Shown one piece after another: positions 11,727 through 24,630 of a stretch of DNA of 64,000 nt; positions within the stretch are counted from its first letter, which is position 1; each line of letters begins with the position of its first letter. Source of the stretch: Amyelois transitella. Taxonomy: Eukaryota > Arthropoda > Insecta > Lepidoptera > Pyralidae. The position numbers and the translations under genes are program-made. The stretch spans positions 4,305,501 to 4,369,500 of the forward strand of contig NC_083510.1 of the NCBI RefSeq assembly GCF_032362555.1, in the 5' to 3' direction. The notes under the pieces were generated by a model. It was not told the DNA's origin, ran no database searches, and saw only the letters and a program-made list of their open reading frames with translations.

Positions 11727-13211
11727 ATGTATTCTAAGGTAATAATTATGAACATTGTTTACTTATAATAAAATGAAAATAATTTAATCGGAAGGCGACC
11801 CAAGGCCTCGAAGGAACAGCGTGGGAAGTACAACCGGAACAAAATAATAAAATTTAAAAATAAATTCTGGTTTCTCCTTAAAGAGTCTGGTGGAAACTCA
11901 GGTGTCGGGATCTCAACGGCTATTATAATTCAGTGCCTTAGCCTATGTTGCAATATTAACCCGAGCTCTCCTGGGCTTTCGTGCTTTACGAAGTGTATCT
12001 ATAAAACAATGGAAACTCTTATTTTATGGGCAAACCTTTTGGTATTCTATTGCAAATAATTTCCAGGTCTGCTAATTATCTCTTATAGCACCGTCATTGT
12101 ATTCAAAAAACCTAAAAAACTGGTAAACTTACGATAATTTTTCAGGTGTTGTGCATCGCCGCTCTAGTGGCAGTCGTGTCAGCTCAATATGGGCATGGTG
12201 GACATGGTCACGGGTTCTCTTCCCAGCACATTTCCAAGCACGACGGTCCCGCTGAAGTCGTCCATGTCCACGGCCACGATGGCCATGGTCATGACCACGG
12301 ACATGCCATTGACTATTATGTAAGTAATCCAAATACTTTAAAGAATATGTAAGTAATCAAAATTAATAGATAAGTAAGTAAATGAAAGTTTCAGTAGCTC
12401 AGAAATGAATTTTTTTCAAAAAAAATCTCATTATGAAATGGCCTGAAAAAGGCAGTACAAAATGTTTGACTACACTGAGTTGGATCCCTGATCAAGTCTT
12501 AAACAGGATCAGGAATGACGGACAGACCTAAAGTATGGGTAATAAAAATAAATTTTCACTGTGTTTACGTCCTTTAAAGTAGCCTATTTCTCTTCACAGA
12601 CCTATCCCAAGTACGAGTTCGAATACAAAGTGTCAGATCCTCATACCGGTGACCACAAGAGCCAGCATGAGATCCGTGATGGTGACCACGTGAAGGGCTA
12701 CTACTCCCTGCACGAGCCTGATGGTTCTGAGAGGGTTGTCCACTACCATGGTGATAAGCACAGCGGGTAAGCCTTCAAAGCGTCCCAAAATTTCTTCCTT
12801 AGGAGAAGCCGAACCTCTTAATAATTAACCTACTAAACTAATCAAGTCAAAAATTATCTCTCGTTTATGTGTGTTCTCGATTGCAGCTCAACTGTTAGGC
12901 TTCGAAAAATAGGGCCCACAAAAACTAATGAAAATAGACAAGACGTAGATACAAACTTATAATCGTTTACCTAATTTCATTTTTTGTGAATTTTTAAAGG
13001 TCTTAATTTATAAATAGAAAATAATTTTTGAAGTAGCTAAAGATCAAACTGTCACAAATTAATTATTAAGAAAATCCAACCTCGTATGGGTACAAGGTTC
13101 GATAAATATGATCAATTTATTTATTTATGTTTTTTTCATTATTTTTGTTTCAGTTTCCACGCGACTGTAAAACACAGTACCCACCACATTGTACCTGTAA
13201 AACATCATTAA
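11727..13211 (+). CDS. A1: His-rich RR-2 cuticular protein
   Basis: Exons 11727-11738 (MYSK), 12146-12319, 12600-12766, 13154-13211; 136 residues. Signal peptide [17 protein letters not shown], probable cleavage before QYGHGG. The linker is His/Gly-rich with [12 protein letters not shown] and repeated GH pairs, ending DYY. Exon 3 (167 nt) begins [20 protein letters not shown] and has [18 protein letters not shown] and [11 protein letters not shown]. Exon 4 gives [18 protein letters not shown]. Compared with the RR-2 consensus, Val is replaced by His in GDHVKG and Thr-Ala by His-Gly in YHGD. AATAAA lies at 13288-13293. First of five tandem plus-strand paralogues. Secreted cuticle structural protein that likely binds chitin; high confidence. 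Confidence 0.92.
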
Positions 13212-13293
13212 TGAACTGAAATAATGAAATGTTAAATTTTACCACTCTGTGATTTTGTAAATATACTTTTTATACATTTATAAATGAAATAAA

Positions 13294-16113
13294 TTATTAT
13301 TTTGTACATAACTTGCAAGTTTTTTTTGTACAACTAGTTAATTATTAAATTCTATAAATCGATTTTCCTTCAGTTAAATGGCCATGGCCTTTGAGTTTCC
13401 TGACTTTTAACTCTGTTTCTTCCCCGCAAGTGATAAAGACGTGAAATATGTCAGTGAATTTTAATAATCACTATTCACCCTTCTGTTTGCATTTCAATAA
13501 TTCTGATTCAATATAAATTAATATTAAGGAACGAAGACACTTTTAAAAAGCCCACCGAGTATCCCATCATAAAATATCGGTCTAACGGTTTAGCCGTGAA
13601 AGCATTACATACAAAAAATACTTTTAATTTATAATGAAACAGACAATTTAAAACAATTCTGACTTTAGCTGCCTGATTTAAACAGACGAGTAAAAAAGAC
13701 TTTCCGTCCGTCCGTTTGACGTATTAACAAATCATTAATTGAATTACAAAATACTTTTGAACAAAGGGCCACTGTTAACTGTCGAAAAATCTCATTACCA
13801 TACTAAATGCAGTAATAAATAATTACAACATAAAAAAAAATATATACGTTATATGCAATGCGTATAAAGAAACGTGGTTCTATTTTAATTTACTTTTACA
13901 ATAGGGTATGATTTCGCAAATTTCAATCAGATTGACGGTGCGAGCTACTACGTAGCGCCCATTGCAATCTTAGTTATAAAAGGTAATGGGAGTGGTAAGT
14001 TATGATTGAGAATATGTCACCGCATCTAGTGGTAATTACGATTATCAATATTACACATTACTGCAGTAGGCTTCCAAAAGAAGTAACCATAGTGACGTCG
14101 ATGGCTTTGCCGTATTATATCTGCTTTGAAATAGATAAAAACATGATTCTCGCCGATTGTCTATCTTAATCATTTTCCTCTTGGCGTGAATCCCGGATAC
14201 ATCCTCTCTGGAGAAGATTCCGTGGTGTGCCTTCTGACCATGATCGTGGATTAAGAAAGTCGGGTTGTTAAGGTCACAGGAAACGACCTACGTCTGACCA
14301 CCACAACATTTGCCGGAGAACCTTAACCATATTAGATTATGCTTAAAGATGCACTCGATGAATTCAACAGGAGCATTCATCTATTTTTTTAGTAGTAATA
14401 TAGTATCGCTAAGCTATTCCGATGAACGTGACCTTTTATTATGTTGACTCCGGTCGCCCTGCATGGGATGAAGACGTGATATCAACACTATATGTCTTTT
14501 TATCTCTTATAATGGAATGGTTCCCATTTGCACCTATCGCCACTCTTCTGGGCTTTAGGTCTGCTTTCCAAATTTTTACCCAATTACAGCCAAGCAAGAA
14601 ACAAAAAAGAAAAGAATGAACCTTGGTTACAGTTCTTTTTCTTTTCACTTTTTCTGGTCTACGTCTTCAGTTCATTCAAGTCAGTATGCATATCGTCTTT
14701 CGCGACACAAACGTGATAATGTAGTATACAAACATCTTAAAACTTTGCGCTAGCTCATATAAATTAAGATGCAATTTGTCCGGTATCTATTCATTTATAC
14801 CTACTCTTTATAATTGAGTCCACCTGGTATACATTTTCCGTGCATAAACAAAAAAATAATTAACAGTATAACAAATTGTAACGTAGGTAAAAAAAACTTG
14901 CTATGCGTTATTTTATCGTATAACGCAAATAATAGTGTCGAGGTCATGGTTGTGAATTAGAATAAGAGTTTAAAAAAGACGGTCAAGTGCAAACATTGAT
15001 TTCACAGTTTGTATTTTATGTTCCAGCCGTGTTCCATACCATCAATTATATGTTACTAGGTTAAAATACCAGCGTTACCCAAAGTTTTATTTTATTGATA
15101 AATTTCAATTAAATCTTTTAGATTTATACTAATTAAAACTGCTCATAGGAATCGCTCCATGTTAAACTCACTCAACAAACCGGGATAATTGCCAAAATTA
15201 AGGTTATTTATAGGAATTATTTATCACCTTTTTAATAAACTTTTATTTCTTATATAATTATGCCATATGACATGTCACGAGCATCTGTTTGTTCATTGAT
15301 AAAAACTCCAAAGATTCTGAAACCGTAACACAAATAAAAATTGAGAATGGTTCGTATTAATATTTTTGTTTCTAATGATTTTCAAAGTGCTTAATTTTTA
15401 TTTTGAATGACTTTGCGTATATTTAAGAAAAAAAAAAACATACTTACGGTCGAATTAAAAACCTCGACGTTTTATATTCAAAGCCTTTTTAAGAAAATAA
15501 GTTAAAATTCGAACGGATAAAGTGATCTGATAAAAAAATCGCGACACAGAGTAGCCCACCAGGTTCAAATCAACCTGACTTACCCTTACAAAGGATCGTG
15601 GTCAAAGGCGAAGCCAGTGCTCCTCCCCCTTAGGACCGGAATTAATCCCAGGAGCATAAAGACGTGGCACATATGAAACCATTTTTATACCTATATTTAA
15701 GCTTTGTATCGTCTTCTAGTTTGCCTTTGACATATTTGGAGAAAGACATACCTCGAAAGTTTTATGACCTGCGAATCTGATGACTCAATAAGGTATGAGT
15801 CCACTGTTGGACAAAATAAAATTAATCGAGCATAGATGACATATTCATCTAGATATTAAAAAGACGACACTGACTGACTGATTGGCTAAAATGTCAATGC
15901 GCAGCCCAAACCGCTGAGTCTAAACCGAAACAGCAAGTTTTGGCATAGTACGGGGTAGGGGTGAACTCAGAGAATATTTCACGAAATTTAAAAAGGAATA
16001 ATGACGTGATGTATGTATGTATCAAACAATAATTTCAATATCAAATATTAAAAATCTAGTGAAAGTAATTAGATGTCCCCCAAACAGTATTGATATCATA
16101 TCGACCAAATTAC
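13294..16113. other. Intergenic with repeat remnants
   Basis: The stretch between A1 and A2. It contains a family Y repeat fragment at about 14205-14330 and poorly defined repeat-like pieces at about 15575-15690 and 15945-16020, the latter ending in GTGATGTATGTATGT. ORFs at 14422-14716 show no domain and no splice context, so I do not call a gene. Confidence 0.55.
14205..14330 (+). repeat. Interspersed repeat fragment, family Y
   Basis: Shares CCTTCTGACCATGATC, GGATT...GTAAG/GAAAG and CGACTCCCGTCTGACC-like blocks with 27543-27655 (+) and about 50505-50650 (minus). All three copies are diverged and non-coding. Confidence 0.5.
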
Positions 16114-16246
16114 TTTACGAAATTATTGCATGCAAAACACCGCATACTAAGTATGGCCAGTATTATCGGTTGATAAAGTTAGAGTGAAATCAGTATTGCC
16201 TTGATATAGATATAAAAGTCGCAAGTTTGGACCAAATGGTATCAGT
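16114..16246 (+). promoter_or_regulatory. A2 promoter module
   Basis: TTTACGAAA at 16114-16122, AGTTAGAGTGAAATC at about 16178-16191, TATTGCCTTG at 16194-16203, TATAAA at 16211-16216 and TCAGT at 16242-16246. The element matching TTGCCAATAA is weaker here than in the other array A promoters. Confidence 0.75.
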
Positions 16247-16283
16247 TTACTACTGAACTTTGACATTAGCACAAGTTCTAACA

Positions 16284-17727
16284 ATGTTTACAAAGGTAAC
16301 AATTATTTAAAAGGATTTAAGAAATTTAAAAGAAAATTAAGCATTCCCGTACATCTCAAAAATCACAGAGAAATATCAATTTACGTAACAAAAAAATAAT
16401 TAAATAAGTAAAAAGAAAAGTACAAGTCAAAATAACAATACATAAACTTTTTGTACATATTTACGACCGCGTCTTTACAATTGTTGCATTGTAATTACTG
16501 TAACTTTTTTATTGTGCAACAAATCTCATCAATGCATGTAAATTTTGACACGTTTCTTTCTTTCTATTTTCCTTTTTTTATTATTTCAAATTTAACCAAA
16601 GAAAACGCAATGTCTATTTTACCTATTGTTCGAAGCTTTCTTGTATATTTAATCGACTCCAGGCGCCCAATAAAGGACAGAGTATACAACTAGCATTAGA
16701 AATATGCAAAGAAAAGAGAGAGAGCTTTCCAGTTTATTTATTATCATTATCAATCTTCCAGATCCTCTGCCTGTCAGCCGTAATCGGCGCGGCCGTTGCC
16801 CAGTACGGCCATGGTCACGGCCACGGGTTCTCATCACAGCACATCTCCCGCCACGACGGACCCGCGCACGTTGTGCACGTCCACGGTCACGACGGTCACG
16901 GCCATGGTCATCATGACCACGTTGATTATTACGTGAGTATCTATTACGAGGTAAACGGAGCTAACAGTCACTAAAAGACTCTGAGCTTAAAACTAAGAGG
17001 GAAATAAATATTTTAGAAAAATTTACATTACGATAACTAGATGACGCGAACCGGTCTACGACCCTTGGAGTAACAATAATAAAATAACTATCAAACGAAA
17101 GAGTTCGAAAGCCATTTCTAAATTCAAAGCCTGAAGTAAGTTCCACATAGAAATTGGTTAATATTATAATTATTTTACAGGCATACCCTAAATACGACTT
17201 CGAATATAAGGTATCAGACCCCCACACCGGAGACCATAAGAGCCAGCACGAGTCTCGCGATGGTGACCACGTGAAGGGCTACTACTCCCTGCACGAGCCT
17301 GATGGTTCTGAGAGGGTTGTACACTACCACGGTGATAAGCACAGCGGGTTAGTATTAACAAAAAAGGCCCACATCCACACTTTACATTCCTCAATACTAA
17401 TGATATAAAATCAAATTTTCTAGGGTCAGCTTTATAGCTTTTTATTAGAATTAAGATATTGTTTTTGAGATTTGTTTGAGACCAGCACAGAGATTAAAAA
17501 AACAAATAGACTAAAATGTTATCTGACTTCTGATCACGTAGAGTTTTCATTTCATTCTTTCAGGTTTTATTTGGTCTGTAGGTACTTTGTTATGTATATG
17601 TTTGAGTTATATGTTGATATCATAACATAATAAAAACTTATCTTCTACCATCTTTTCCAGCTTCCACGCGACTGTGAAGCACGCCACTCACCATATTGTG
17701 CCAGTTCATCATCATCATCACCATTGA
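16284..17727 (+). CDS. A2: His-rich RR-2 cuticular protein with C-terminal His6
   Basis: Exons 16284-16295 (MFTK), 16762-16932, 17181-17347, 17661-17727; 138 residues. Signal peptide [17 protein letters not shown] then [20 protein letters not shown]. Linker residues are mainly His, Gly, Asp and Val, ending VDYY. Exon 3 (167 nt): [49 protein letters not shown]. Exon 4: [15 protein letters not shown] followed by six His and TGA, a natural hexahistidine tail. Donor 3 is GTTAGT. AATAAA at 17795-17800. The exon 3 nucleotide sequence is near identical to A1, A3 and A4 over the [16 protein letters not shown] stretch, including synonymous sites, pointing to recent conversion or duplication. Confidence 0.92.
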
Positions 17728-18520
17728 TTTTTTTGCTAAAGGGAATGTATAGTATATCTGTGATCTTTGTTTAATTGTGATATGTTTTGTACTGAATAAA
17801 ATACTTTTATAACTACTATTTTATTTGTTTTCTTTTTACTTATATAAATAATTAATAAACTATTTTTTGTAAAACCCTCCTTAAACTATATTAGTTGTAT
17901 AAACTGCAGCTACTCTGCTATAAAAATTAATTTTGTACTTATTTACTATTTATTCAAAATTAAAAAAGAGTATATACAATAAAACAAATAAGTAGTCTAA
18001 TAAAATGAAAAAGAAAAACAAGATAGGGTAAACCGTATAGCTATTGCCCACTTAAGGACTTCAAACACTTTGGCTTCAAATAATAAAAAAAGTATTACAA
18101 GTTTCAACCATTTATAATTTTTTTCTTATGTCTAAATAAGATCTCCATCAAAGTGTTAACGATTTTTAGTCAAAACTTACATGGCTTAGAAAATAAATAA
18201 ACAAATTTAAAATTATCCAAAAATGTACAGTTATTGCCCGTTGCTTACACTAATTGCCCACATCACAGCACAGTAATTGCCCAGTACCCTTAAATGATAA
18301 ATTAGACTTTGAACTTTTGTCACTCCTTCTGATGTTCTTCAAAAATGCCTTCCACCAACCATCACCTGGCCTATTTAAAAAAAAAACTAATTAGGGCGCG
18401 GGTTTTCTTCCAAAAACTTTTGCACGGACTCTAAAATGTCTATTTCGAGGAAATCCTTTTCTAGCCCATATTTTTATCCAATCCTCCAAACGACTTTCTT
18501 CAGACATTAATAGGTATAGG

Positions 18521-18797
18521 TGACTAGCTGTGCCCGCAACTTCGTCCACGTGGAATAATTATTTTGGGCATTATTGAAGCCCTCAAGAATAAATAACTTT
18601 CTCCGTTTTTTCACATTTTCTATTATTTCTTTGCTCCTTATAGTTACAATGTGATATTATATAGCCTAAAGTCTTCCTCGATTAATGGTCTATTCAACGC
18701 AAAAAGAATTTTTCAATTTGAACCAGTAAGTAGTTCCTGAGATTAGCGCGTTCAAACAAACAAACAAACTCTTCAGCTTTATAATATTAGTATAGAT
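18521..18797 (+). mobile_element. LINE (RTE-like) 3' tail inserted in the pogo-like element
   Basis: Starts TGACTAGCTGTGCCCGCAAC, contains ACTTCGTCCACGTGG and CCTGAGATTAGCGCGTTCA, and ends in TTATAATATTAGTATAGAT, the common end of RTE-like non-LTR elements of Lepidoptera. Only the non-coding 3' region is present. Confidence 0.7.
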
Positions 18798-19107
18798 GGT
18801 CCTGTAGCAATAGATTTAAAGCTTACCTAATTGAAGTTGAAGCGCAATCAGAGTAAGAGAAGAGGGGAAAGGATATAAGATAAAATGAAAGATTTAAATT
18901 ACTTTTTAAGTGTATAGGAACAAACGGGCCAAAAAATACAATAAACTTGACTCTTGTCAAACAGACATTTTTAAATTTACTTGTTCACCGAATTTATGGC
19001 GGGACGAAGGAGATCCGCGTATGAGTTTTTATACATACGGTTGTCCGTTTGTTACTAACATATAATTTTATTTATTTATAGTATTTACAACTATTTAAAT
19101 GTGATCC

Positions 19108-19287
19108 CTACAGTCCTAAACTGGTTTTATGTCCCAGATTTTTAATATAGTAGCGGAGACTGGACCTCGGAACACAGTATTTTTCAGCAATTTGCCTTGT
19201 AGACAAATTGTTAGAAGCATCTTGAAGAGCCTCGATAGCTTTCTGTAAATTTTCTTTGCTATATTGCACTTTTGGTGTCATTGGCAT
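19108..19287 (-). pseudogene. HTH_psq exon of the pogo-like transposase
   Basis: 59 residues starting MPMTPKVQYSKENLQKAI, preceded on the minus strand by TTTACAG, so the Met may lie just after a splice acceptor. The pipsqueak-type helix-turn-helix binds transposon ends in pogo/Tigger-like transposases. With the catalytic domain gone the piece is a relic, unless it is used as a bare DNA-binding peptide. Confidence 0.7.
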
Positions 19288-20021
19288 ACTGTAAATAAAA
19301 CAATAACAGCCAATAAGATGTTGTGCATAGCGATTGGCTACCCGCACCCACGAAATAATGTTAACAATATTTGCTACATTGTCAATATTATTGCGTATGT
19401 TTGGCAAAAATATTGACAATATTACATAGTGAAAAAAATTATTGACAATATTATTGCGCGTATGCAAGCCATTAAGCTAATAAATGTGACGGCAACATTA
19501 CTGAATTAATCAAAAAATTGCCGATAATGATTGCCCTGGGCAATAACTATAGAAATTAACCATGGCAATCACTAAAATTATGGTGGGCAATAACTAAAAA
19601 TATGCCGAAATACGTACAGCGATTGCCCATCGTTAAAAAACCGTTGAATCTAGTCTGATTTCAAATATTCTCATTAAAAACATAACATAAAACTTATGAT
19701 TTCGTCATAACCATACACCAATAATGAAATATCAAATAAAATTAAAAAAAAAATGAACCTCTAAGCAAGTAATTCCTTAAGAAAATTGCTAAAAAGCTTA
19801 CCTGTTTGAGTTACACGTTCACCCGTCTTGACAAAATATACCATTAATGTTTTTTTTCTTCAGTGTTAACACTTATCAATTTTAAAATCTACTATAAATT
19901 GACCATAGAGTAACCTAGTAAATTATATTCGAAACAAGTGAGAACACAACCTTTGATTCAGATTTTTTTTCTAAAAACGGGCAATCACTGCCTGTGGGCA
20001 ATCACTCTCTGGTTTACCCTA

Positions 20022-21549
20022 TGTTTTTTAATATGATATAACGAAACGTATATGACTTATTGGTGTAATTCATTCATTCAAAAATTTCATATTGCTAGCC
20101 CACCGCCTAAAAGGAGAATCCCACGCTCACTCCCTTGATATCCTTTTCCTTGTCTTTCCGTTGATTGACTCTTACGAGTGCAATCCGCATAGAAATACCT
20201 AGAACTGGCAAACACAATGTTTTATCCTCGCTACCGGATCAGCATGGAAGCTAATTAATAAATTTAGTCTATACTAATATTAAAGAGAGAAAAAAATTAT
20301 GAATTTGGCACAGATATATCATAGGTCACTTTTTATGGATATTTTCACGATAACAAAACTCCGCAATATCAAGTACCTATACTCGTATACCACTAGTATA
20401 ATGTGTTAAGTTTTTGATAGTTATTAACGATATTTGTGGAGGAATCCGAAAAAATAAGCGGTCTGGAAGCTTTATAAAGGTGGCAATTTTTAGGATTTCG
20501 CCATTACTTTAGAGATGGTATCTTGTAACAAAAACTGATGAAATAATAATTAAAGCTTCCAAAGAGACTTTTTATGCAAGTATTTTGATTCTTTACACTT
20601 TTGATACATTCCAGTTTTCGAAATATACAGATTCAGATTCGAACCTAAGAACTATGTTATTCTGACAGTCTATGTCACTGACAAGCATTTACCGCTACGA
20701 CACAGAGGTTGCCAAGAAAATCATAACTATACTACGTTAAGTTCAAAACAATCAATACCTACTTTGCCTAGTGTGACGGTCAATAAAACTACTATTTATG
20801 TGATGTACTTTTCTGTAATAAAGATTTACTCGAATGAGATTCGAATGTACCGCTGCAAGGTTGCTCAAATTAGGAACTCTAAGTTCAAGCTTCTGAAACT
20901 TTCGTATATGGAGGATTTTCTAAGAGCTAACTAACTGTTAGCTCTTTATATCATAAATTAGTATTTCTACATACATACATATGGTCACGTCTATATCCCT
21001 TGCGGGGTAGACAGAGCAACAGGCTGTTCAGAATAGTGACAGGTTGCTAGGCCATCGCCTAAAAAAGAATCCCAATTAGTATTTCAATCCAATATCCAAT
21101 TAGTATTTGTGTCAAATGTAAAAAGAAAAACAAATGTTCGGTTTTTATTTGCTCTCTCTCTCTCTCATCTTTGCGCGTTTCCAGTTGCATCCTCCATCAC
21201 AATGCTTCGGGACACTGACGTTATATACGTCATAACAGCCAATAGCCTCGAAAATACGTGGACACATTTACCTGGATGAGTTGAAGATGGAACTGAGCTT
21301 AACATATTTAAAAAAGACCTTCAAAATAGGCCAACTATAGGCAAGGCGCAATCTGTATAAAAAAAAAGTTTGTTTTTGTGACAAATGGGCAGACCTACAG
21401 ATATATTGAAACTTACTCTTTGTTGACTACAGAACCATAAAAACCTTTAAAAGAGAGATTTATTTTTTCTTAAAAAAAAGTTGATAACTATCGGTATTAA
21501 GTGACCGCAGTCATTGATCCGAAATCATTATCTGGTCATGTCTGGTGGT
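20022..21549. other. Intergenic with family S scraps
   Basis: Holds a decayed repeat piece around 20098-20240 (CCCACCGCCTAAAAGGAGAA) and a truncated family S copy at 20968-21078. A LINE-junction-like CTATACTAATATTA lies at about 20270. No gene is supported. Confidence 0.5.
20968..21078 (-). mobile_element. Family S SINE-like element, truncated
   Basis: Reverse-orientation 3' portion: ACATACATACATATGGTCAC, CCTTGCGGGGTAGACAGAGC, then a deletion joining to AATAGTGACAGGTTGCTAGG and GCCTAAAAAAGAATCCC. Confidence 0.75.
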
Positions 21550-21685
21550 TTTACGAAATGTTACGAACACTGCACACTACGTGCATAATTTTATTGTTAA
21601 TTGCCAATAATAGAGTGAACTATTTTGCCTTGGACCCCCTTGTTATCGATATATAAGTCGCGACTTTTAAACAATGTGTATCAGT
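21550..21685 (+). promoter_or_regulatory. A3 promoter module
   Basis: TTTACGAAA at 21550-21558, TTAATTGCCAATAATAGAGT around 21598-21615, TTTTGCCTTGG at 21623-21633, TATATAAG at 21650-21657 and TCAGT at 21681-21685. Confidence 0.75.
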
Positions 21686-21738
21686 TTGGTATCTAAACAG
21701 TTAGCGGAACGACAATAATTACACTTCTAATAACAAAA

Positions 21739-22896
21739 ATGGTGTTTAAGGTAAACTTATTTTAAAATTTTATTTGAAAATATAATTTTAAGCTTTTTAC
21801 AACGGTGTGAAACAAGATTATGAGGAAACCTACACATTTAGGCAAAGCTAGGTGTGTAACTGCAATCTACCGAACAAGTTTTTACAGCATCCGCAATATA
21901 TCCACAATCAAGAAATTGGTGCACTTTTCCTAAAGAAATACACAAGAATAATTTTAAGCTATTTGTCTTGTCTCATCTTATCTATTTGTTTTCATTGAAA
22001 ATTAAATATATTTTTACCATATTTCAGTTGCTTTGTTTCACCGCTCTTGTGGCCACCGTAGCGGCCCAGTATGGCTACCACGGACATGGGCACGCCTACT
22101 CTTCTCAGCACATAGCCCGCCATGATGGCCCGGCGCATGAAGTGCATGGACATCATGGCTATGATCATGGTCATCATCACGATTACTTTGTGAGTATATT
22201 ATCCTTTGATCCCTTATGAAATATGTTTTTATTTTTGTAAGGAAAAATCAATGGCAAAAAAGAAAAGCAATATATGTATAACATCCTTCAAATATGAAAG
22301 TAATTGATCAATAGTTACTATATTTTAACAAAAAAAATTAACTTTGATTAGTCAGCAGATAAAAACTACAGAAATATTTGTAATAGTGGAAGAGGTTTCA
22401 CTGCAACAATCTTTATGCACTTAGGACAACAAAAAATTGTATGCTTCCATTAAGATCTTATATTTTAGCTAAGGTGCTAACCTTATTGCATTCAAGCATT
22501 CTTCCTGTTTTCTGAATGTGTTTTATTTCTTAACCCAGGCCCATCCTAAATACGACTTCGAATACAAGGTATCAGACCCCCACACCGAAGACCACAAGAG
22601 CCAGCACGAGTCTCGCGATGGTGACCACGTGACGGGCTACTACTCCCTGCACGAGCCTGATGGTTCTGAGAGGGTTGTACACTACCACGGGGATCACCAC
22701 AGCGGGTATGACATACCATGTTTAATTTCCATAAATAAGAACAATAAAAAAGATTTTCTATTTAATGATAATCTGAAATGATCTGAAATTTTTGGATATT
22801 TTAATACCTAAGTGACTGTATTTTTTTTTCAGTTTCCACGCTGACGTGAAGCACCAGACTCATCATATTGTTCCTCATCATCATCACCACTATTAG
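21739..22896 (+). CDS. A3: His-rich RR-2 cuticular protein
   Basis: Exons 21739-21750 (MVFK), 22028-22189, 22539-22705, 22833-22896; 134 residues. Signal peptide [17 protein letters not shown] then [20 protein letters not shown]. The linker ends DYF where its neighbours have DYY. Exon 3 (167 nt): [49 protein letters not shown]; Gly to Glu in HTED and Lys to Thr in HVTG set it apart from A2. Exon 4: [14 protein letters not shown], five His, Tyr, stop. AATAAA at 22960-22965. Smallest of the array A proteins. Probably secreted and chitin-binding in procuticle. Confidence 0.92.
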
Positions 22897-23283
22897 ACTA
22901 ATTTAAAATGATGATGTTAACTACCTAAAATTTTCGAGACTGTGATTTTTTGATAATTTAATAAACACCCTGACCATTATTTTGTCAATTTTATTTCACT
23001 TTTACTCGTATTATCGTCATAATATACTCTATTGTATTTCAAATTTCAACTTTACTACATCTCCCAAATTAATTGTTAACTGTCATGATACATATTGTGA
23101 CAAAAAAACACATAACCAAAATATAATTATTATAATAAAACATACGTTAATAGGCATTAACGTTAATCGTATAAGCCTTCAAAGTCTGACTTTTAGATGA
23201 AATATTTTCACTGTACGGTAATTATAGATATAAACGCTAGAATTATGATGGTGAAAACTCACAGTTACTAATATACAAACATA

Positions 23284-23409
23284 CATAAAATCCCTCTTTC
23301 CCAGAAGGGTAGGCAGAGACTACATCTTTTCACTTGCCACGATCTCTGCATACTTCCTTCGCTTCATCCACATTCATAACTCTCTTCACCCTTTACCAGG
23401 ACGTCCTTA
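23284..23409 (-). mobile_element. LINE family X 3' end
   Basis: Inverse of the tail at 11166-11292: CCCAGAAGGGTAGGCAGAGA, CTTGCCACGATCTCTGCATA, CTTCGCTTCATCCACATTCA. It abuts the poly-T of the next element. Confidence 0.65.
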
Positions 23410-24630
23410 ATTTTTTTTTTTTTTTTTTTTTTCATTTATTTTGGCACAAACAGTCATAAGTACAAAATAAAATATCTTATAGAACAGTATACAGTATTAT
23501 AGACCAAACAGTGCCGATTAAGTAAATATTATATGAATTATAATAACTTAAAACTACGCGTGTTAACGAACTTTGTGTTATTTAATTAAAAGTATGTAAC
23601 GGGATGCATGCATACAATTAGCATTACACAAAAATCGTAAAGAATATAAAAATAAAAAATAAAACCGAAAACAATATTAAGAAATCTGTTTCAAGATAAA
23701 TTTTGTACACACTTTGTTTTTAGTGGACAACAGAGAACAGGAAAATATGTCTATGTCTGAGAAAAATTTGTTATAATTTACAATGCAGCGATGAAAAAAG
23801 TTATTTCGAGTATAATTCCCGCGAAACTGAGGTGGTACTAAAATGTTAAGTTTGCGAGAGGAGCGAAGCGGAAGTCGAGCTTTGGTTAGGAAGTTAATTT
23901 TTGATAGTAGTGTAGGGGAGTCAATAAGGCTATTAATTATTTTATGCAAAAGTGCTATGTCGAATTGGGTCCTGCGGTTCTGAAGCGAGAGGATTTTATA
24001 GTAACCAAGAGAGTCGTCATATGAAAGGTTTGTTATGTTGTTCCGATAATTGAGCATTTTTAGAAATTTCTTTTGCACTTTTTCGATTACGTTAATATCA
24101 TCTTGATAAAAAGGGTTCCAAACATTACAACCAAAGTCCAAAATAGATCTGACGAAACTAAAGTATAAAATTTTTAAAGTATTACTATTTTTGAAAGGCT
24201 TGGTAACCCTGTTAATAAACCCCAAATTTTTAAATGCTTTTCGCGTAATATAATCGTAGTGACGTTTAAAAGATAGTTCGCTGTCCATCATGATACCCAG
24301 ATCTCGAATTGAATCAACTCTTGTGACCAAGTTATTATTAATAAGGTAATTAAACTTAATGCACTTTTTCTTACGAGTATATGTGATGATTTGACATTTT
24401 TCACTATTAAGGAAAAGTTGATTTTCATCGCAATATTTTACAAGAGAATCTAGATCCTGTTGGATTTTGTGACAATCATCAGTGTCAGTCACTACTCTGA
24501 AGAATTTGATCAAGATACATTCGTCTAATATAACAAAGATAATACCAAGTATTTCTAGATAACCAATTCTCTGCAACTCACTTCTGAAGTCATAATTCTT
24601 GAGTCTTACTCTGTAACATATTATCATGGG
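23410..24630 (-). mobile_element. 5'-truncated LINE with the C-terminal part of reverse transcriptase
   Basis: Minus orientation: a poly-A tail (T run at about 23410-23433) follows a 3' UTR, and an open frame of 316 codons ends at 23677. From about residue 60 it reads like the palm-to-thumb part of Jockey/CR1-type reverse transcriptases: NQLFLNSEKCQIITYTRKKK, SIRDLGIMMDSELSFKRHYD, ILYFSFVRSILDFGCNVWNP. The FADD catalytic box is not visible where expected (DECILIKFFRV), and the upstream 40 residues match nothing I know, so it is dead on arrival or decayed. Clade Jockey or CR1-like; a search would settle it. Confidence 0.75.

Larger units (their letters stand above)
18026..20019 (-). mobile_element. 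Pogo-like DNA transposon, deletion derivative, with TA target duplication
   Basis: Exact ends: GGGTAAACC at 18026 and its inverse GGTTTACCC ending at 20019, each flanked by TA (18024-18025, 20020-20021), as in Tc1/mariner-pogo elements. Length 1,994 bp. On the minus strand, 19287-19108 encodes a 59-residue HTH_psq domain (ENLQKAIEALQD, STRQIAEKYCVPRSSLRYYI). A second piece from 18507 to about 18305 resembles the CENP-B/Tc5 type helix-turn-helix (MSEESRLEDWIKIWARKGFP; PGDGWWKAFLK), with a frame break between its two halves. No DDE/D nuclease domain is present, so it cannot mobilise itself. A LINE tail is inserted at 18521-18797. Both subterminal regions carry many copies of ATTGCCCA or its inverse. 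Confidence 0.8.
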
